Source of the DNA: Parahaliea mediterranea
GTDB taxonomy: Bacteria; Pseudomonadota; Gammaproteobacteria; Pseudomonadales; Halieaceae
NCBI RefSeq assembly: GCF_003402235.1
Contig: NZ_QEWO01000009.1
Location: forward strand, 1 to 64,000
Length of the DNA: 64,000 nt
Direction of reading: 5' to 3'
The position numbers and the translations under genes were made by a program. The notes beneath the pieces are model-generated. The model was not told the origin of the DNA, did not search any database, and was given only the letters and a program-made list of their open reading frames with translations. Every line of letters starts with the position of its first letter. Within the stretch, counting starts at the first letter, position 1. This document shows positions 41,499 to 49,997 of the stretch, piece after piece.

Positions 41499-43062
41499 GG
41501 TCGCTCTCCTTCTGATCGTGACCTTCATGGGTCATCCCTTTTTGCTTGTCCACTGAAGAGCCCGCTTCCCTATCCTCTGGGGAATATGGCTCAGTGCTGC
41601 CTCGCGTTTGGTCCGGGATCCGCACCTGGGTTACCCGATAACCCTTGTCGGGATCCTGCGTGACCTGAACCTGCAGGCGCATGTCTTGCCGGAGCTCTTC
41701 CATATCGACCGACTCGGCGACAGCGAAATCCATGGTCATCGCCGGCCATTGCCAGGCATCAATCGGGGCATGGGCCAGGGTCACCATCCAGTGGTCGGGC
41801 ATCAGGCTCTCTATGCGTGCCTGCACCCATACCGCCAGAGGCGCTTCGACCTCCCCGGCATGGGACATCCGCTTGAAATCCGATGTCTTACTGGATTCCG
41901 AATCGATCAGGAACTGTGCGGAAGTGACGATATGCTCGCCTTCCTTGAGCCCCGACAGTATTTCCACCTGTCGTTCTCCCACGCGTCCGACCTTCACGGC
42001 AATGGACTTGAACCTGCCTTCGCCCAGGGCCAGTACCACGCGCTCTTGGGTGCCGGTGCGAATCAGCGCCTCCCGCGGGATCAACAGGGTTTTAGTCCCC
42101 GGCTGGGTTTGGATGTGCATTTCGGCAAACATGCCCGGCTTCAGAAACCTGTCGGCATTGTCGAAATGCACTCGAATCTGCACGGTGCGCGTCTCGTCGT
42201 TCAGCGAGGGATAAACGTAATCCACCTGTCCCAACCACTCCCGGCCAGGCAGATAATCAAGTCGCATGCGTACCCTGTTTCCGGTTCTGACGAGGCTGGC
42301 CTGGCGTTCGAAGATTTCACCGATCACCCAAACATGCTCCAGTTGGCCTATGGTCATCAGACTCATGCCGGGTTTGACGAACATGCCCTCGCGCACGCCC
42401 AGGTTGTCCACGACACCGGATTGCGGCGCGGCAATGGTGATTGCCTGATTGACTTGTCGGGTTTGACGCAGCTGTTCGATTGCCCTCTGGGGAACCTGCA
42501 AGGCCGTCAGTCGGTCGACGGCGGCGCGAACCAGCTGAGGATTGTCACGCTTCAGTGCCAGCACCAACTCTTCCTGGGCATTCACCAGGGTTGGTGAATA
42601 AAGAGCGTACAGGGGTTCCCCCTTTTCAACCGGATCACCATCGGCCTTGACATGAAGTTTCTCGACCCATCCCTCCACTCTGGGGTGGATGTGGACCAAT
42701 CGGTCTTCATCGTACTGCACATACCCCACCGTTTTGACGTCCAGGGACAACCGACCTGATTCCACACTGGCAGTACGGACCCCGAGATTATTGACGACAT
42801 CCGGCGAAATCTGCACGGTACCGGCTTCATCCTCGCTATCACCTTCCTCGTATACCGGGATCAGGTCCATGCCCATGGGTGATTTGCCAGGCTTGTCGCG
42901 CCGGTAGTTTGGATCCATGGGCGCCACCCAGTAGAGCGGCTTGCGTTCGCCAACAACGGTTTGCGCACCATCTTCTCTGGCAGCACTCAGCAGCCAGACG
43001 CCCGCAGCGCCGATCACAATGCCGATAACGGCCGCGATCAAGGGTTTCGAAAATACATTCAT
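41491..43062 (-). CDS. cusB: Efflux periplasmic adaptor CusB with C-terminal CusF-like domain
   Basis: Membrane fusion protein of 523 residues linking CusA to CusC. It has an N-terminal membrane anchor (about 7-27) and a heavy-metal-binding segment YWVAPMDPNYRRDKPGKSP with MGMDLIP. The barrel-sandwich and hairpin region follows. The C-terminal part (about 420-490) resembles the copper chaperone CusF, with the Trp and Met ligands in WPAMTMDF. The last residues are His/Asp-rich. The fused CusF part suggests metal is delivered to the pump without a separate CusF gene. Confidence 0.92.
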   Translation of the reverse strand: MNVFSKPLIAAVIGIVIGAAGVWLLSAAREDGAQTVVGERKPLYWVAPMDPNYRRDKPGKSPMGMDLIPVYEEGDSEDEAGTVQISPDVVNNLGVRTASVESGRLSLDVKTVGYVQYDEDRLVHIHPRVEGWVEKLHVKADGDPVEKGEPLYALYSPTLVNAQEELVLALKRDNPQLVRAAVDRLTALQVPQRAIEQLRQTRQVNQAITIAAPQSGVVDNLGVREGMFVKPGMSLMTIGQLEHVWVIGEIFERQASLVRTGNRVRMRLDYLPGREWLGQVDYVYPSLNDETRTVQIRVHFDNADRFLKPGMFAEMHIQTQPGTKTLLIPREALIRTGTQERVVLALGEGRFKSIAVKVGRVGERQVEILSGLKEGEHIVTSAQFLIDSESSKTSDFKRMSHAGEVEAPLAVWVQARIESLMPDHWMVTLAHAPIDAWQWPAMTMDFAVAESVDMEELRQDMRLQVQVTQDPDKGYRVTQVRIPDQTRGSTEPYSPEDREAGSSVDKQKGMTHEGHDQKESDHD

Positions 43063-43072
43063 GATGATCTCC

Positions 43073-44386
43073 TTATAAATCTTCTACCGATCGCAGGGCG
43101 TCAGCCGATGCTTGGGTAAGCAGGTAATTGATCCGGGCAGTCGCCTTTTGCCGTTCCACTGCAATGGCCAGGGCATCGATTTGGGCGTTCAATTCGGCAA
43201 TGCGGGCACGCACCGCTTCCGCAAAGTCGCCGTCGTCGTTGTTGTAGGCGGCCAGCGAGGCTTCAGCCTGTTCGGCCATTTGTGGCAGCAGCTGGTCGAC
43301 ATAGAGGGCATGACGTTCATCGAGGCGGGCCAGGTCGACCGCCGCCGTCTCCAGTTCTGACACCAGCCGGCGGCTCAACAGTAATTTCTCGGTCTTGATC
43401 GCCTCGGTGCGGCTCACCGCGGCGCTCAGGGCCTTGTCCTGCCGGTTGGATGTGAAAATTGGCAAATCGAAGGTTATTCCGAGGGAGAACAGGTCAGCCC
43501 TGTCCCGGCCCAGCGGGTCCTGATCGCGATAGCCGTATTGGGCGTTGATCCCCCACTCTGGCTTGTATTTCTGGCGCGCCAGGTCGATATCGGTTGCCGT
43601 GGCGTCAATCCGCAAGTCCATCGCCAGCAAGGCGGGATGACTCATGATCCGTTCATAACGTTCCTGTTCGGAAGCCTGAGCCGACACTGACGCAGTGGGC
43701 GAGAGAGTTGGCAGCGTCGGTGCCAGGCCGATGTTGGCTCGCGAGCCAACCCATTCGGCCAGGCGCTTCTGGGCAGCTTCCTGTTGCTGCCTGAGTGCCG
43801 TCAAACGATCCTCGAGGCGGGTCAATTCCAGTTGCGCGCGGATCACATCCTGCTGACGTGTTCGACCTACCGCTGTCGCATAGCTCGCCTGCGCGGCATC
43901 CACCAGATGCTCGAACAAAGATCGGTCTTGTTCAATGATCCGAATGCTCTCCTGGGCCTTGAATGCCTCCAGCCACAACTGCGTCACCGTCGCCGCCACC
44001 TTGGCCCGGCGATCCTGCCGCAACAATGGATGGCGCAGCGCGAGCTGCTGTTTCTGTTGCTTCGCCAGCGCGAGCGTGTCACCCCGGGGAAACATCTGGC
44101 TGATCCCCACGGATAGCTGGGTCATGGCCTCCTGATCGATGTCAAAGGTATCCACGGGAAAGTTACCGGCCGTCAGGCTCATCCTTGGGTCCGGCAGGGT
44201 GGCCGCAGCCGTGGCTTCGTCACTCAAGGCAGCTTGGGTATGGCGGCTGCCAGCCAGCCAGGGATCGGCCGTAATGGCGATGTCGACTGCCTTGTTCAGC
44301 GTCAATCCCTCCTCTACTGCCTGTGCATTGACGAGGACACTGCCGGCACCGAACAGCAGGATTAGCAGGTGTATGAATACTTTCAT
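43073..44386 (-). CDS. cusC: TolC-family outer-membrane channel (CusC-like)
   Basis: The 437-residue outer-membrane factor of the pump. It has a signal peptide (about 1-23, ending VNAQA) without a lipobox, and the two repeated long-helix regions of the TolC fold (for example RVKVAATVTQLWLEAFKAQE-like and DLARLDERHALYVDQLL). The start overlaps the end of the DUF411 gene by 4 bases (ATGA). cusB follows 10 bases after its stop. Confidence 0.88.
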   Translation of the reverse strand: MKVFIHLLILLFGAGSVLVNAQAVEEGLTLNKAVDIAITADPWLAGSRHTQAALSDEATAAATLPDPRMSLTAGNFPVDTFDIDQEAMTQLSVGISQMFPRGDTLALAKQQKQQLALRHPLLRQDRRAKVAATVTQLWLEAFKAQESIRIIEQDRSLFEHLVDAAQASYATAVGRTRQQDVIRAQLELTRLEDRLTALRQQQEAAQKRLAEWVGSRANIGLAPTLPTLSPTASVSAQASEQERYERIMSHPALLAMDLRIDATATDIDLARQKYKPEWGINAQYGYRDQDPLGRDRADLFSLGITFDLPIFTSNRQDKALSAAVSRTEAIKTEKLLLSRRLVSELETAAVDLARLDERHALYVDQLLPQMAEQAEASLAAYNNDDGDFAEAVRARIAELNAQIDALAIAVERQKATARINYLLTQASADALRSVEDL

Positions 44387-44916
44387 GGTTGTGCTTCCCG
44401 CTGATATTGCTGAGCCGCGTTTTCCACGCTGGCAAACACTTCACTGCTACCGTCCTTTTTCAGCAGCAGCACTTGATAGGGCGTAAATCTGTCCCCGACT
44501 TCCATACCAGGACTGCCCAGCGGCATGCCGGGCACCGCAAGTCCGATGGCGTTGTGCGGCGGATTCGCCAGGAACTCCCGGATATAGCGCGCCGGAACAT
44601 GCCCCTCGAACACGTACCCCTGAGACGACACGGCGGTATGGCAGGACTGGTGACGGGGCTCGATCTGGTATCCCTCTTTGATGGCATTGAGATCCGATGG
44701 GTGTCTCGCGGTCGTGTCGAACCCTGCTTTTTCAAGGCGAGACATCCACTTCTTGCAACAATCGCAGGTGGGTTGCTTGTAGACGGTGAATTTTTCCACC
44801 CCGTATGAATCGGACCCGCTGGGTGTTGACCTGCCTTGCGACTCACCACCACAGGCAGCCAGCAGGGGGAGCATGATCAACCCTAACGTTAGGCCTTTTA
44901 ATTGCGATAACTTCAT
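44383..44916 (-). CDS. DUF411 metal-binding lipoprotein
   Basis: A 177-residue protein. The signal peptide ends in a lipobox (LAAC, Cys about 22). The DUF411 domain follows with the CDCC motif (YKQPTCDCCKKWMSRL), a conserved CHTA further on, and GLAVPGMPLGSPGME near the end. DUF411 proteins are common in copper and silver resistance clusters and are thought to bind metal, but no reaction is known. The ATG at 44916 follows a GGAGG site. First gene of the block overlapping cusC. Confidence 0.88.
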   Translation of the reverse strand: MKLSQLKGLTLGLIMLPLLAACGGESQGRSTPSGSDSYGVEKFTVYKQPTCDCCKKWMSRLEKAGFDTTARHPSDLNAIKEGYQIEPRHQSCHTAVSSQGYVFEGHVPARYIREFLANPPHNAIGLAVPGMPLGSPGMEVGDRFTPYQVLLLKKDGSSEVFASVENAAQQYQREAQP

Positions 44917-45039
44917 ATTTGCCTCCGGCGATAAATCGCCAATCAATTTCAGCTTCCGGCAACACGGTTGTGTGTATGCCCCTGCCCTACTGGACTGGGC
45001 ACCTTGCCTGGGGTTTCTGGACAAATTGCGCCTGTGAAA

Positions 45040-45420
45040 TCAGGCGATGGGAGGCCTTAGGAAAAGAAAAACCGGCGCCGGCGGCAAGACAATGGGATGG
45101 GAAGCGATGCCAGTAGAGCGATTGTCCGATGCCATTGGTGCAGCCATGGTTGATGCCAGCAACTGCATCGGCAAGGCACATCCTCCTGTCAGCGAACACT
45201 CCTCCCCCGGTCGATCAACGTTGCAAAAATCCGCTTCAACATCCTGTTCATGGACAGGATGTACCGAAGTGTTCCCACCCTGGTGACAGGGAGTATTTTG
45301 CTGCGATGCTAATGCTCCTGCCCCCACGCCACTGAGACCGCAGGTTAGCGCAACCGCTTCCGCAGTCTGTGTCAGCAACACCACTACCAACAGCGTGACA
45401 ATACCTGTGTAGAAGTTCAC
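45040..45420 (-). CDS. Small Cys/His-containing secreted or membrane protein (DUF2946/CopL-like)
   Basis: A 126-residue protein with an N-terminal hydrophobic segment (about 5-23, likely signal or anchor). A short Cys/His region follows (CHQGG, FCNVDRPGEECSLTGGC) and a hydrophobic, Pro-rich end (LPPAPVFLFLRPP). This pattern recalls DUF2946 and CopL-type proteins found in copper operons, but the match is by pattern only. It precedes the DUF411 gene by 123 bases on the same strand and is the first gene of the cus operon. Confidence 0.6.
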   Translation of the reverse strand: MNFYTGIVTLLVVVLLTQTAEAVALTCGLSGVGAGALASQQNTPCHQGGNTSVHPVHEQDVEADFCNVDRPGEECSLTGGCALPMQLLASTMAAPMASDNRSTGIASHPIVLPPAPVFLFLRPPIA

Positions 45421-45546
45421 TCAGTTCCACCCATTTTTGCACCGCCCTTTTTAATGTCCCCCGTGACCCCTGACAAAGCCCATCCACCAAGGCATTTAGG
45501 ATGAACACGTCGATGGATATGGTAAGTAATTGTCACCAACAGGGAG

Positions 45547-45597
45547 ATTACCCCAGGATTACATCTTTGTAATCCTGGGGTAATGCTGGGGTAATGC
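45547..45597. repeat. Perfect 17-bp hairpin followed by an 11-bp tandem repeat
   Basis: ATTACCCCAGGATTACA (45547-45563) and its perfect inverted copy (45568-45584) are separated by only TCTT. The right arm continues into two tandem copies of TGGGGTAATGC (45576-45586 and 45587-45597). It sits in the 450-base spacer between the cus operon and merR, 127 bases upstream of the first cus gene. No protein is encoded here. It may be a regulatory or recombination structure. Confidence 0.7.
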
Positions 45598-45718
45598 TGC
45601 CGACAGGGGACAAGCTCTACTATCAACATTAAACGGGTCTCCAATTTTTCTGACGAGGCATGCATGAGAATTGCAACAGAAACCCCACCCATAAAATTTC
45701 AGAGACCTCAGCATACAC

Positions 45719-45742
45719 TTGACCTGTGCGCTGGACACAGGT
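45719..45742 (+). promoter_or_regulatory. MerR-type operator/promoter dyad
   Basis: TTGACC (45719-45724) overlaps a perfect dyad ACCTGTG-7 nt-CACAGGT (45722-45742). This is the layout expected of MerR-family operators, which lie between -35 and -10 elements spaced 19-20 bp. No strong -10 is seen at that distance (CATCAT at 45744). The merR gene starts 127 bases downstream. A separate TTGACA (45794-45799) with TTAAGC (45817-45822) may be the merR promoter. Confidence 0.5.
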
Positions 45743-45868
45743 TCATCATTATCCACAGTACTGTACCAAAACTCATGTTTAAGACCTGGCAGTTTGACAC
45801 AGATCAAGGCGACGTTTTAAGCGCGGGTCTAACATTGCAGGTAACACTGAGCGAAGAGAACTTGCCAA

Positions 45869-46288
45869 ATGCACGTCAATCAACTGGCCAGGGATATAGG
45901 GGTGACCGGGGACACCGTGCGCTATTACACCCGTATTGGATTCCTGAACCCGGTAAAGAATCCTGTCAACGGCTACAAGGAATACAGTCCAAAAGACAGG
46001 CGACTTCTTCGGTTTATCCTGAGCGCCAGACAACTGGGGTTTTCGGTAAATGATATTGGCCAGATCCTCCATACCGCCGACCAGGGTATTTCCCCTTGTC
46101 CTCTGGCCAGACGGCTTATTCAGCAGCGACTGGAGGAGAACGGAAAAAGCTTTCGAGACAGTGCACAGTTACGGCAGCGCATGCTCAGCGCCGTCGCAAC
46201 ATGGAATCAGAAGCCTGACCGAGCTCCTACGGGAGACATGGTCTGTCATCTGATCGAAGAATTCAGTGATGGCGAACATACCAGTTGA
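45869..46288 (+). CDS. MerR-family metal-responsive regulator
   Basis: A 139-residue regulator with the N-terminal winged helix (VNQLARDIGVTGDTVRYYTRIGFL), the YKEYSPKD wing and a dimerisation helix (about 75-110). Candidate metal ligands are Cys77 (SPCP) and Cys126-His127 near the C-terminus, which differ from the CX7C loop of CueR. The metal is therefore unclear; Zn, Cd, Pb and Cu/Ag are all possible. It is divergent from the cus operon and heads the P-type ATPase group, so it probably controls one or both. Confidence 0.88.
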   Translation: MHVNQLARDIGVTGDTVRYYTRIGFLNPVKNPVNGYKEYSPKDRRLLRFILSARQLGFSVNDIGQILHTADQGISPCPLARRLIQQRLEENGKSFRDSAQLRQRMLSAVATWNQKPDRAPTGDMVCHLIEEFSDGEHTS

Positions 46289-46377
46289 AGAAACGTTCAG
46301 ACCTGAAAATCATTAAAGGTCGGGGTGGTGGCACAAAAATTAGTTGATTCTGGTGTCGCGGAAAGAGGAATAAACGA

Positions 46378-46998
46378 ATGCATGTAGGTGCTTGGGGTTT
46401 GGCGGTTATCGTCACCGTCGTTGTCTCGTGGTTGATGTACCGCTATCTGGCGCCGGACAGCTGGAAAGAGTGGACGCGCGCGGGCGTACTTCAGGCTTTC
46501 ATTATTGCCTTTTACGCCGAGATGTACGGCTTTCCCCTGACCATCTACTTTCTCGCGCGGTTTTTCGGCCTCGACCTGGCCTGGGGCGAAGGCGGCAACC
46601 TGTGGGCGCAACTGTTTGGCACACCTACCGCTCACATCGTTGCGATGCTGATCGGCTATAGCCTGGTGTTCTTCGGCGCAACCCTGGTCGCTGACGGCTG
46701 GCGCCGCATTCACCTGGCGCGACGCAGTACGATACTGATGACCGATGGCATCTATGCGCGCGTTCGTCATCCACAATACACGGGTCTGTTTCTCATCGTC
46801 TTCGGCGAAGGGGTTGTGCACTGGCCAACCATTCTCTCTGTGATTGCGTTTCCAGTGATTTTGCTGGCCTACACGCTACTGGCTCGCAAGGAGGAGCGTC
46901 AGATGCTGGAACAGTTCGGCGACGAATACCGCCACTATCAACAGCGGGTTCCGATGTTCTTCCCCAATATCAATGATCTACTGCGACAGGAGTCTTGA
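46378..46998 (+). CDS. Isoprenylcysteine/phospholipid methyltransferase-like membrane protein
   Basis: A 206-residue protein with about five membrane helices. The C-terminal half has the family pattern: GIYARVRHPQYTGLFLIVFGEG, then RKEERQMLEQFGDEYRHYQQRVPMFFP. This is the SAM-binding region of ICMT/PEMT-type enzymes. The substrate in bacteria is unknown. Such genes recur beside copper ATPases in resistance islands. AGAGGAA precedes the ATG. Confidence 0.8.
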   Translation: MHVGAWGLAVIVTVVVSWLMYRYLAPDSWKEWTRAGVLQAFIIAFYAEMYGFPLTIYFLARFFGLDLAWGEGGNLWAQLFGTPTAHIVAMLIGYSLVFFGATLVADGWRRIHLARRSTILMTDGIYARVRHPQYTGLFLIVFGEGVVHWPTILSVIAFPVILLAYTLLARKEERQMLEQFGDEYRHYQQRVPMFFPNINDLLRQES

Positions 46999-47124
46999 AT
47001 GAACCTAGAAATCACGACCATCATCAGCGGTATTGTCCTGTTGCTTGTTTTCGCCCTTGTGGGTTGGAACCTGCGACGCAAGCGATCGAATTCTGAAAAG
47101 TCAGGAAGCAAAAATGAGCACTGA
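46999..47124 (+). CDS. 41-residue single-span membrane peptide
   Basis: A very short gene starting right after the methyltransferase stop (ATG at 46999). Its stop lies 11 bases inside the P-type ATPase gene. The peptide has one hydrophobic helix (IISGIVLLLVFALVGWNL) followed by a basic, polar tail (RRKRSNSEKSG). The double linkage suggests translational coupling and a role as a small ATPase partner, in analogy to other small transporter subunits; this is inference. Confidence 0.6.
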   Translation: MNLEITTIISGIVLLLVFALVGWNLRRKRSNSEKSGSKNEH

Positions 47125-49633
47125 AGCAAAGCAGACAACAGCACTGGCACGGCTGACTGTGCCGGGCATGGGATCAGACCATTGCGCCGGCATTGTAAAA
47201 ACCTCGCTGAAGCGTCTGGACGGTGTGGATGAAATTACCACCAACATTGCCGCTCATCGCGTGGAGGCCCACTACGATCCCAGCAAGCTCGAACTGAGCG
47301 ATATCCGCACAGCCGTGGAAAAGGTAGGCTACGATGTCGCCTCGGCCAGTAGCTCCGGAGCTGGCAAAGGCGTCCAGCTAATTGTCCCGGGCATGGGCTC
47401 GGATCACTGCGCCGGTATTGTGCGCGAGTCTCTCCAGCGGCTCGACGGCATCACGCACATCAGCACCAGTATCGCTAGTCACAAGGTTCACGTTAAGGTG
47501 ACCGATGGCGGCCCCAGTGCTGACCAGCTCAGACAAGCGGTGGAAAAAGCCGGTTACGACGTTGCCCAGGTCTCTTCCGAGGCTGAGGATGACGATGCGG
47601 GTAAGGATGCCGATATCGAAGACGCCTACTTGCGCCAGGCGCTCAAACGCTTGTGGATTGCCGGCCTCCCCACCACCCTGATCATGCTGTTGATGATCCC
47701 CCATATGTTCTGGCAGCCGATTCCCGGCTATCTGGCCATTATCGCGGTGCTCGCGTTTCCGGTGGTTTTTCTTTACGGCGGCGCCGCCACCCACAAGTCT
47801 ACCTGGCGCTCACTCACCAACCGCACCTTCAACATGGATGTGCTGATCTCCATGGGCAGCGCACCGCCCTACCTGATCGGCCTGGCGGGGTTTTTCGTCA
47901 CCATGACCTCGTTTATCGAAATGGCCGCCACCATCATGACCTTCCACCTGCTTGGGCGCTACCTTGAGGCCAAAGCCAAAGGCAGAGCGTCCCAGGCGAT
48001 CCGCAAGCTGTTGACCCTGGGCGCCAAAACGGCGCGGGTGGAACGCGACGGGCAGGAACAGGAAGTTCCGGTGAAAGAGCTCCAGCCGGGCGACATCATG
48101 GTCATCCGCCCCGGTGACAAGGTGCCAACCGACGGCGAAGTGGTAGAGGGTGAGAGCCACCTGGATGAGTCCATTGCCACCGGTGAATCGGTACCGGTCT
48201 ATAAAGCGCCGGGCGATACTGTTATTGGCGCAACCATCAATAAAGAAGGGCGACTGCGGGTAAAAGCCACCAAGGTGGGAGGCGATACCTTTTTGTCCCA
48301 GGTCATCAAACTGGTGGAACAGGCACAAGGATCGCGGGTGCCCATTCAGGAATTTGCCGATCGCATGACCGGGCGTTTCGTGCCTGTCGTCATCCTGATT
48401 GCCCTGGCGAGTTTTGTTATCTGGTTTGTCGCCGCCGACTCTCTGCGCCCGATACTGGTCTGGGGCGCAGGATTTCTGCCCTGGGTTGACCCGACAGCGA
48501 GCACCCCGGTGCTGGCGATTCTCGCCGCCATTGCGGTACTGGTTATCGCCTGCCCCTGCGCTCTCGGTCTGGCAACGCCGACCGCGTTGATGGTGGGCTC
48601 GGGTATCGGCGCCGAGCGCGGCATTCTGATTCGCTCCGGCGAGGCCATTCAGACCTTCAAGGACGTCAAGGTAATGGTGTTGGACAAAACCGGCACCATC
48701 ACACGGGGCGAACCCAAACTGACCGAAGTGGCCATGGCCGAAGGCGTGACCGAGCAACAATTATTGCAGTGGGCCGCCACGGTGGAAAATGCCTCCGAAC
48801 ACCCCATTGCCCGGGCTATTGTGGAAGGCGCCGGCGAGCGCAGCGTGAAGCCGGGCGAGGTGACGGAATTCCGGTCCACCGGCGCGCGCGGTGTTTCCGG
48901 CAAGGTCGACGGTGCCCTGGTGCTGATCGGCAACCGCAAGTTATTGGCCGAAGAATCGGTAAGCGGTCTGGAAGCGCTGGATCAGGATCTTGATGACCTG
49001 GAGGGTCGCGGGCGCACCGCCGTGCTGGTGGCGGTTGACGGCAAAGCCTGCGGCATCGTCGCGGTGGCGGACACTATCAAGGCAGAATCGGTAGCCGCGA
49101 TTCGCGGTATGCACGAACTGGGTTTGCATGTGGTGATGATCACCGGCGACAACGAACGCGCGGCCCGCGCTGTTGCCAACGAAGTGGGCATCGACGAAGT
49201 ACAGGCCGGCGTGCTCCCGGAAGGCAAGGTGGGTGCCATTCGTGAACTGCAGAAAAAGCACGGCAACCACGTCGCCATGGTGGGCGATGGCATCAATGAT
49301 GCCCCGGCGCTGAAACAAGCTAATGTGGGCATTGCCATCGGCGCCGGTGCCGATGTCGCCATCGAGGCGGCGGATGTCACTCTGGTGCGCGGCGAACTGA
49401 CCGGTGTGGTGGAAGCCATGCATCTATCGCGTGCCACGTTTGGAAAAATCGTGCAAAACCTGATCTGGGCCAGTGCCTACAATGTGGCCGCCATCCCCAT
49501 CGCCGCGATCGGTTTGCTGCACCCCATGATCGGGGTTATTGCCATGACCGTGAGTTCGCTCTCGGTGATTGGCAACTCTCTCTTGCTCAAGCGGGTGAAC
49601 TTGAACGTGAACAACCAACCTGAAACCGAGTAG
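47114..49633 (+). CDS. Cu(I)-translocating P-type ATPase with two atypical N-terminal HMA domains
   Basis: ATP-driven metal exporter of 839 residues. P-type motifs are all present: TGES, CPC in IACPCALGLATP, DKTGT, HP in ASEHPIA and GDGIND. TM7 YN and TM8 MTVSS match Cu(I)-type pumps. The two tandem N-terminal HMA domains read GMGSDHC (residues 18-24 and 93-99), so the first Cys of the usual GMXCXXC is Ser in both. ATG at 47114 follows an AGGAAGC site. Likely under the MerR-type regulator. Confidence 0.93.
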   Translation: MSTEAKQTTALARLTVPGMGSDHCAGIVKTSLKRLDGVDEITTNIAAHRVEAHYDPSKLELSDIRTAVEKVGYDVASASSSGAGKGVQLIVPGMGSDHCAGIVRESLQRLDGITHISTSIASHKVHVKVTDGGPSADQLRQAVEKAGYDVAQVSSEAEDDDAGKDADIEDAYLRQALKRLWIAGLPTTLIMLLMIPHMFWQPIPGYLAIIAVLAFPVVFLYGGAATHKSTWRSLTNRTFNMDVLISMGSAPPYLIGLAGFFVTMTSFIEMAATIMTFHLLGRYLEAKAKGRASQAIRKLLTLGAKTARVERDGQEQEVPVKELQPGDIMVIRPGDKVPTDGEVVEGESHLDESIATGESVPVYKAPGDTVIGATINKEGRLRVKATKVGGDTFLSQVIKLVEQAQGSRVPIQEFADRMTGRFVPVVILIALASFVIWFVAADSLRPILVWGAGFLPWVDPTASTPVLAILAAIAVLVIACPCALGLATPTALMVGSGIGAERGILIRSGEAIQTFKDVKVMVLDKTGTITRGEPKLTEVAMAEGVTEQQLLQWAATVENASEHPIARAIVEGAGERSVKPGEVTEFRSTGARGVSGKVDGALVLIGNRKLLAEESVSGLEALDQDLDDLEGRGRTAVLVAVDGKACGIVAVADTIKAESVAAIRGMHELGLHVVMITGDNERAARAVANEVGIDEVQAGVLPEGKVGAIRELQKKHGNHVAMVGDGINDAPALKQANVGIAIGAGADVAIEAADVTLVRGELTGVVEAMHLSRATFGKIVQNLIWASAYNVAAIPIAAIGLLHPMIGVIAMTVSSLSVIGNSLLLKRVNLNVNNQPETE

Positions 49634-49667
49634 ATAACGAATTACAGAGCCCACAGGAGACACCATC

Positions 49668-49940
49668 ATGTCAACCAAACCCGGATACTGGACCAGCCTT
49701 CACGGCCTGGCAACGCTCACTCTTATTGGCGCCGCGCTCTATTTTCTCTTTGTGGAACACGGCGCCCATGTCCTTCCCTATCTTCCCTTCTTGATCATTC
49801 TGCTGTGCCCCTTGATGCATCTCTTTATGCACAAAGGCCATGGCGAAGGCCATCAGCATGGCAGGGAAAACGAATCTGCGCAGGAAGCGTATCAACGCGG
49901 ACTGCAGGATGGTCGAAAGGATCCGAGAGCACGTTCCTGA
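49668..49940 (+). CDS. DUF2933 small membrane protein
   Basis: A 90-residue protein with two hydrophobic helices joined by a short turn (LATLTLIGAALYFLFVEH, LPYLPFLIILLCPLMHLFMH) and a His-rich tail (HGEGHQHG). The EHGAHVL and CPLMHLFMHKGH blocks fit DUF2933, a family found in metal-resistance operons and of unknown function. It follows the ATPase by 34 bases with an AGGAG site. Confidence 0.88.
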   Translation: MSTKPGYWTSLHGLATLTLIGAALYFLFVEHGAHVLPYLPFLIILLCPLMHLFMHKGHGEGHQHGRENESAQEAYQRGLQDGRKDPRARS

Positions 49941-49997
49941 ACGTGAACTTCGGACTCCCACTCAACAACGCAAGTAAATTTAAACCTGGAGATAGCC

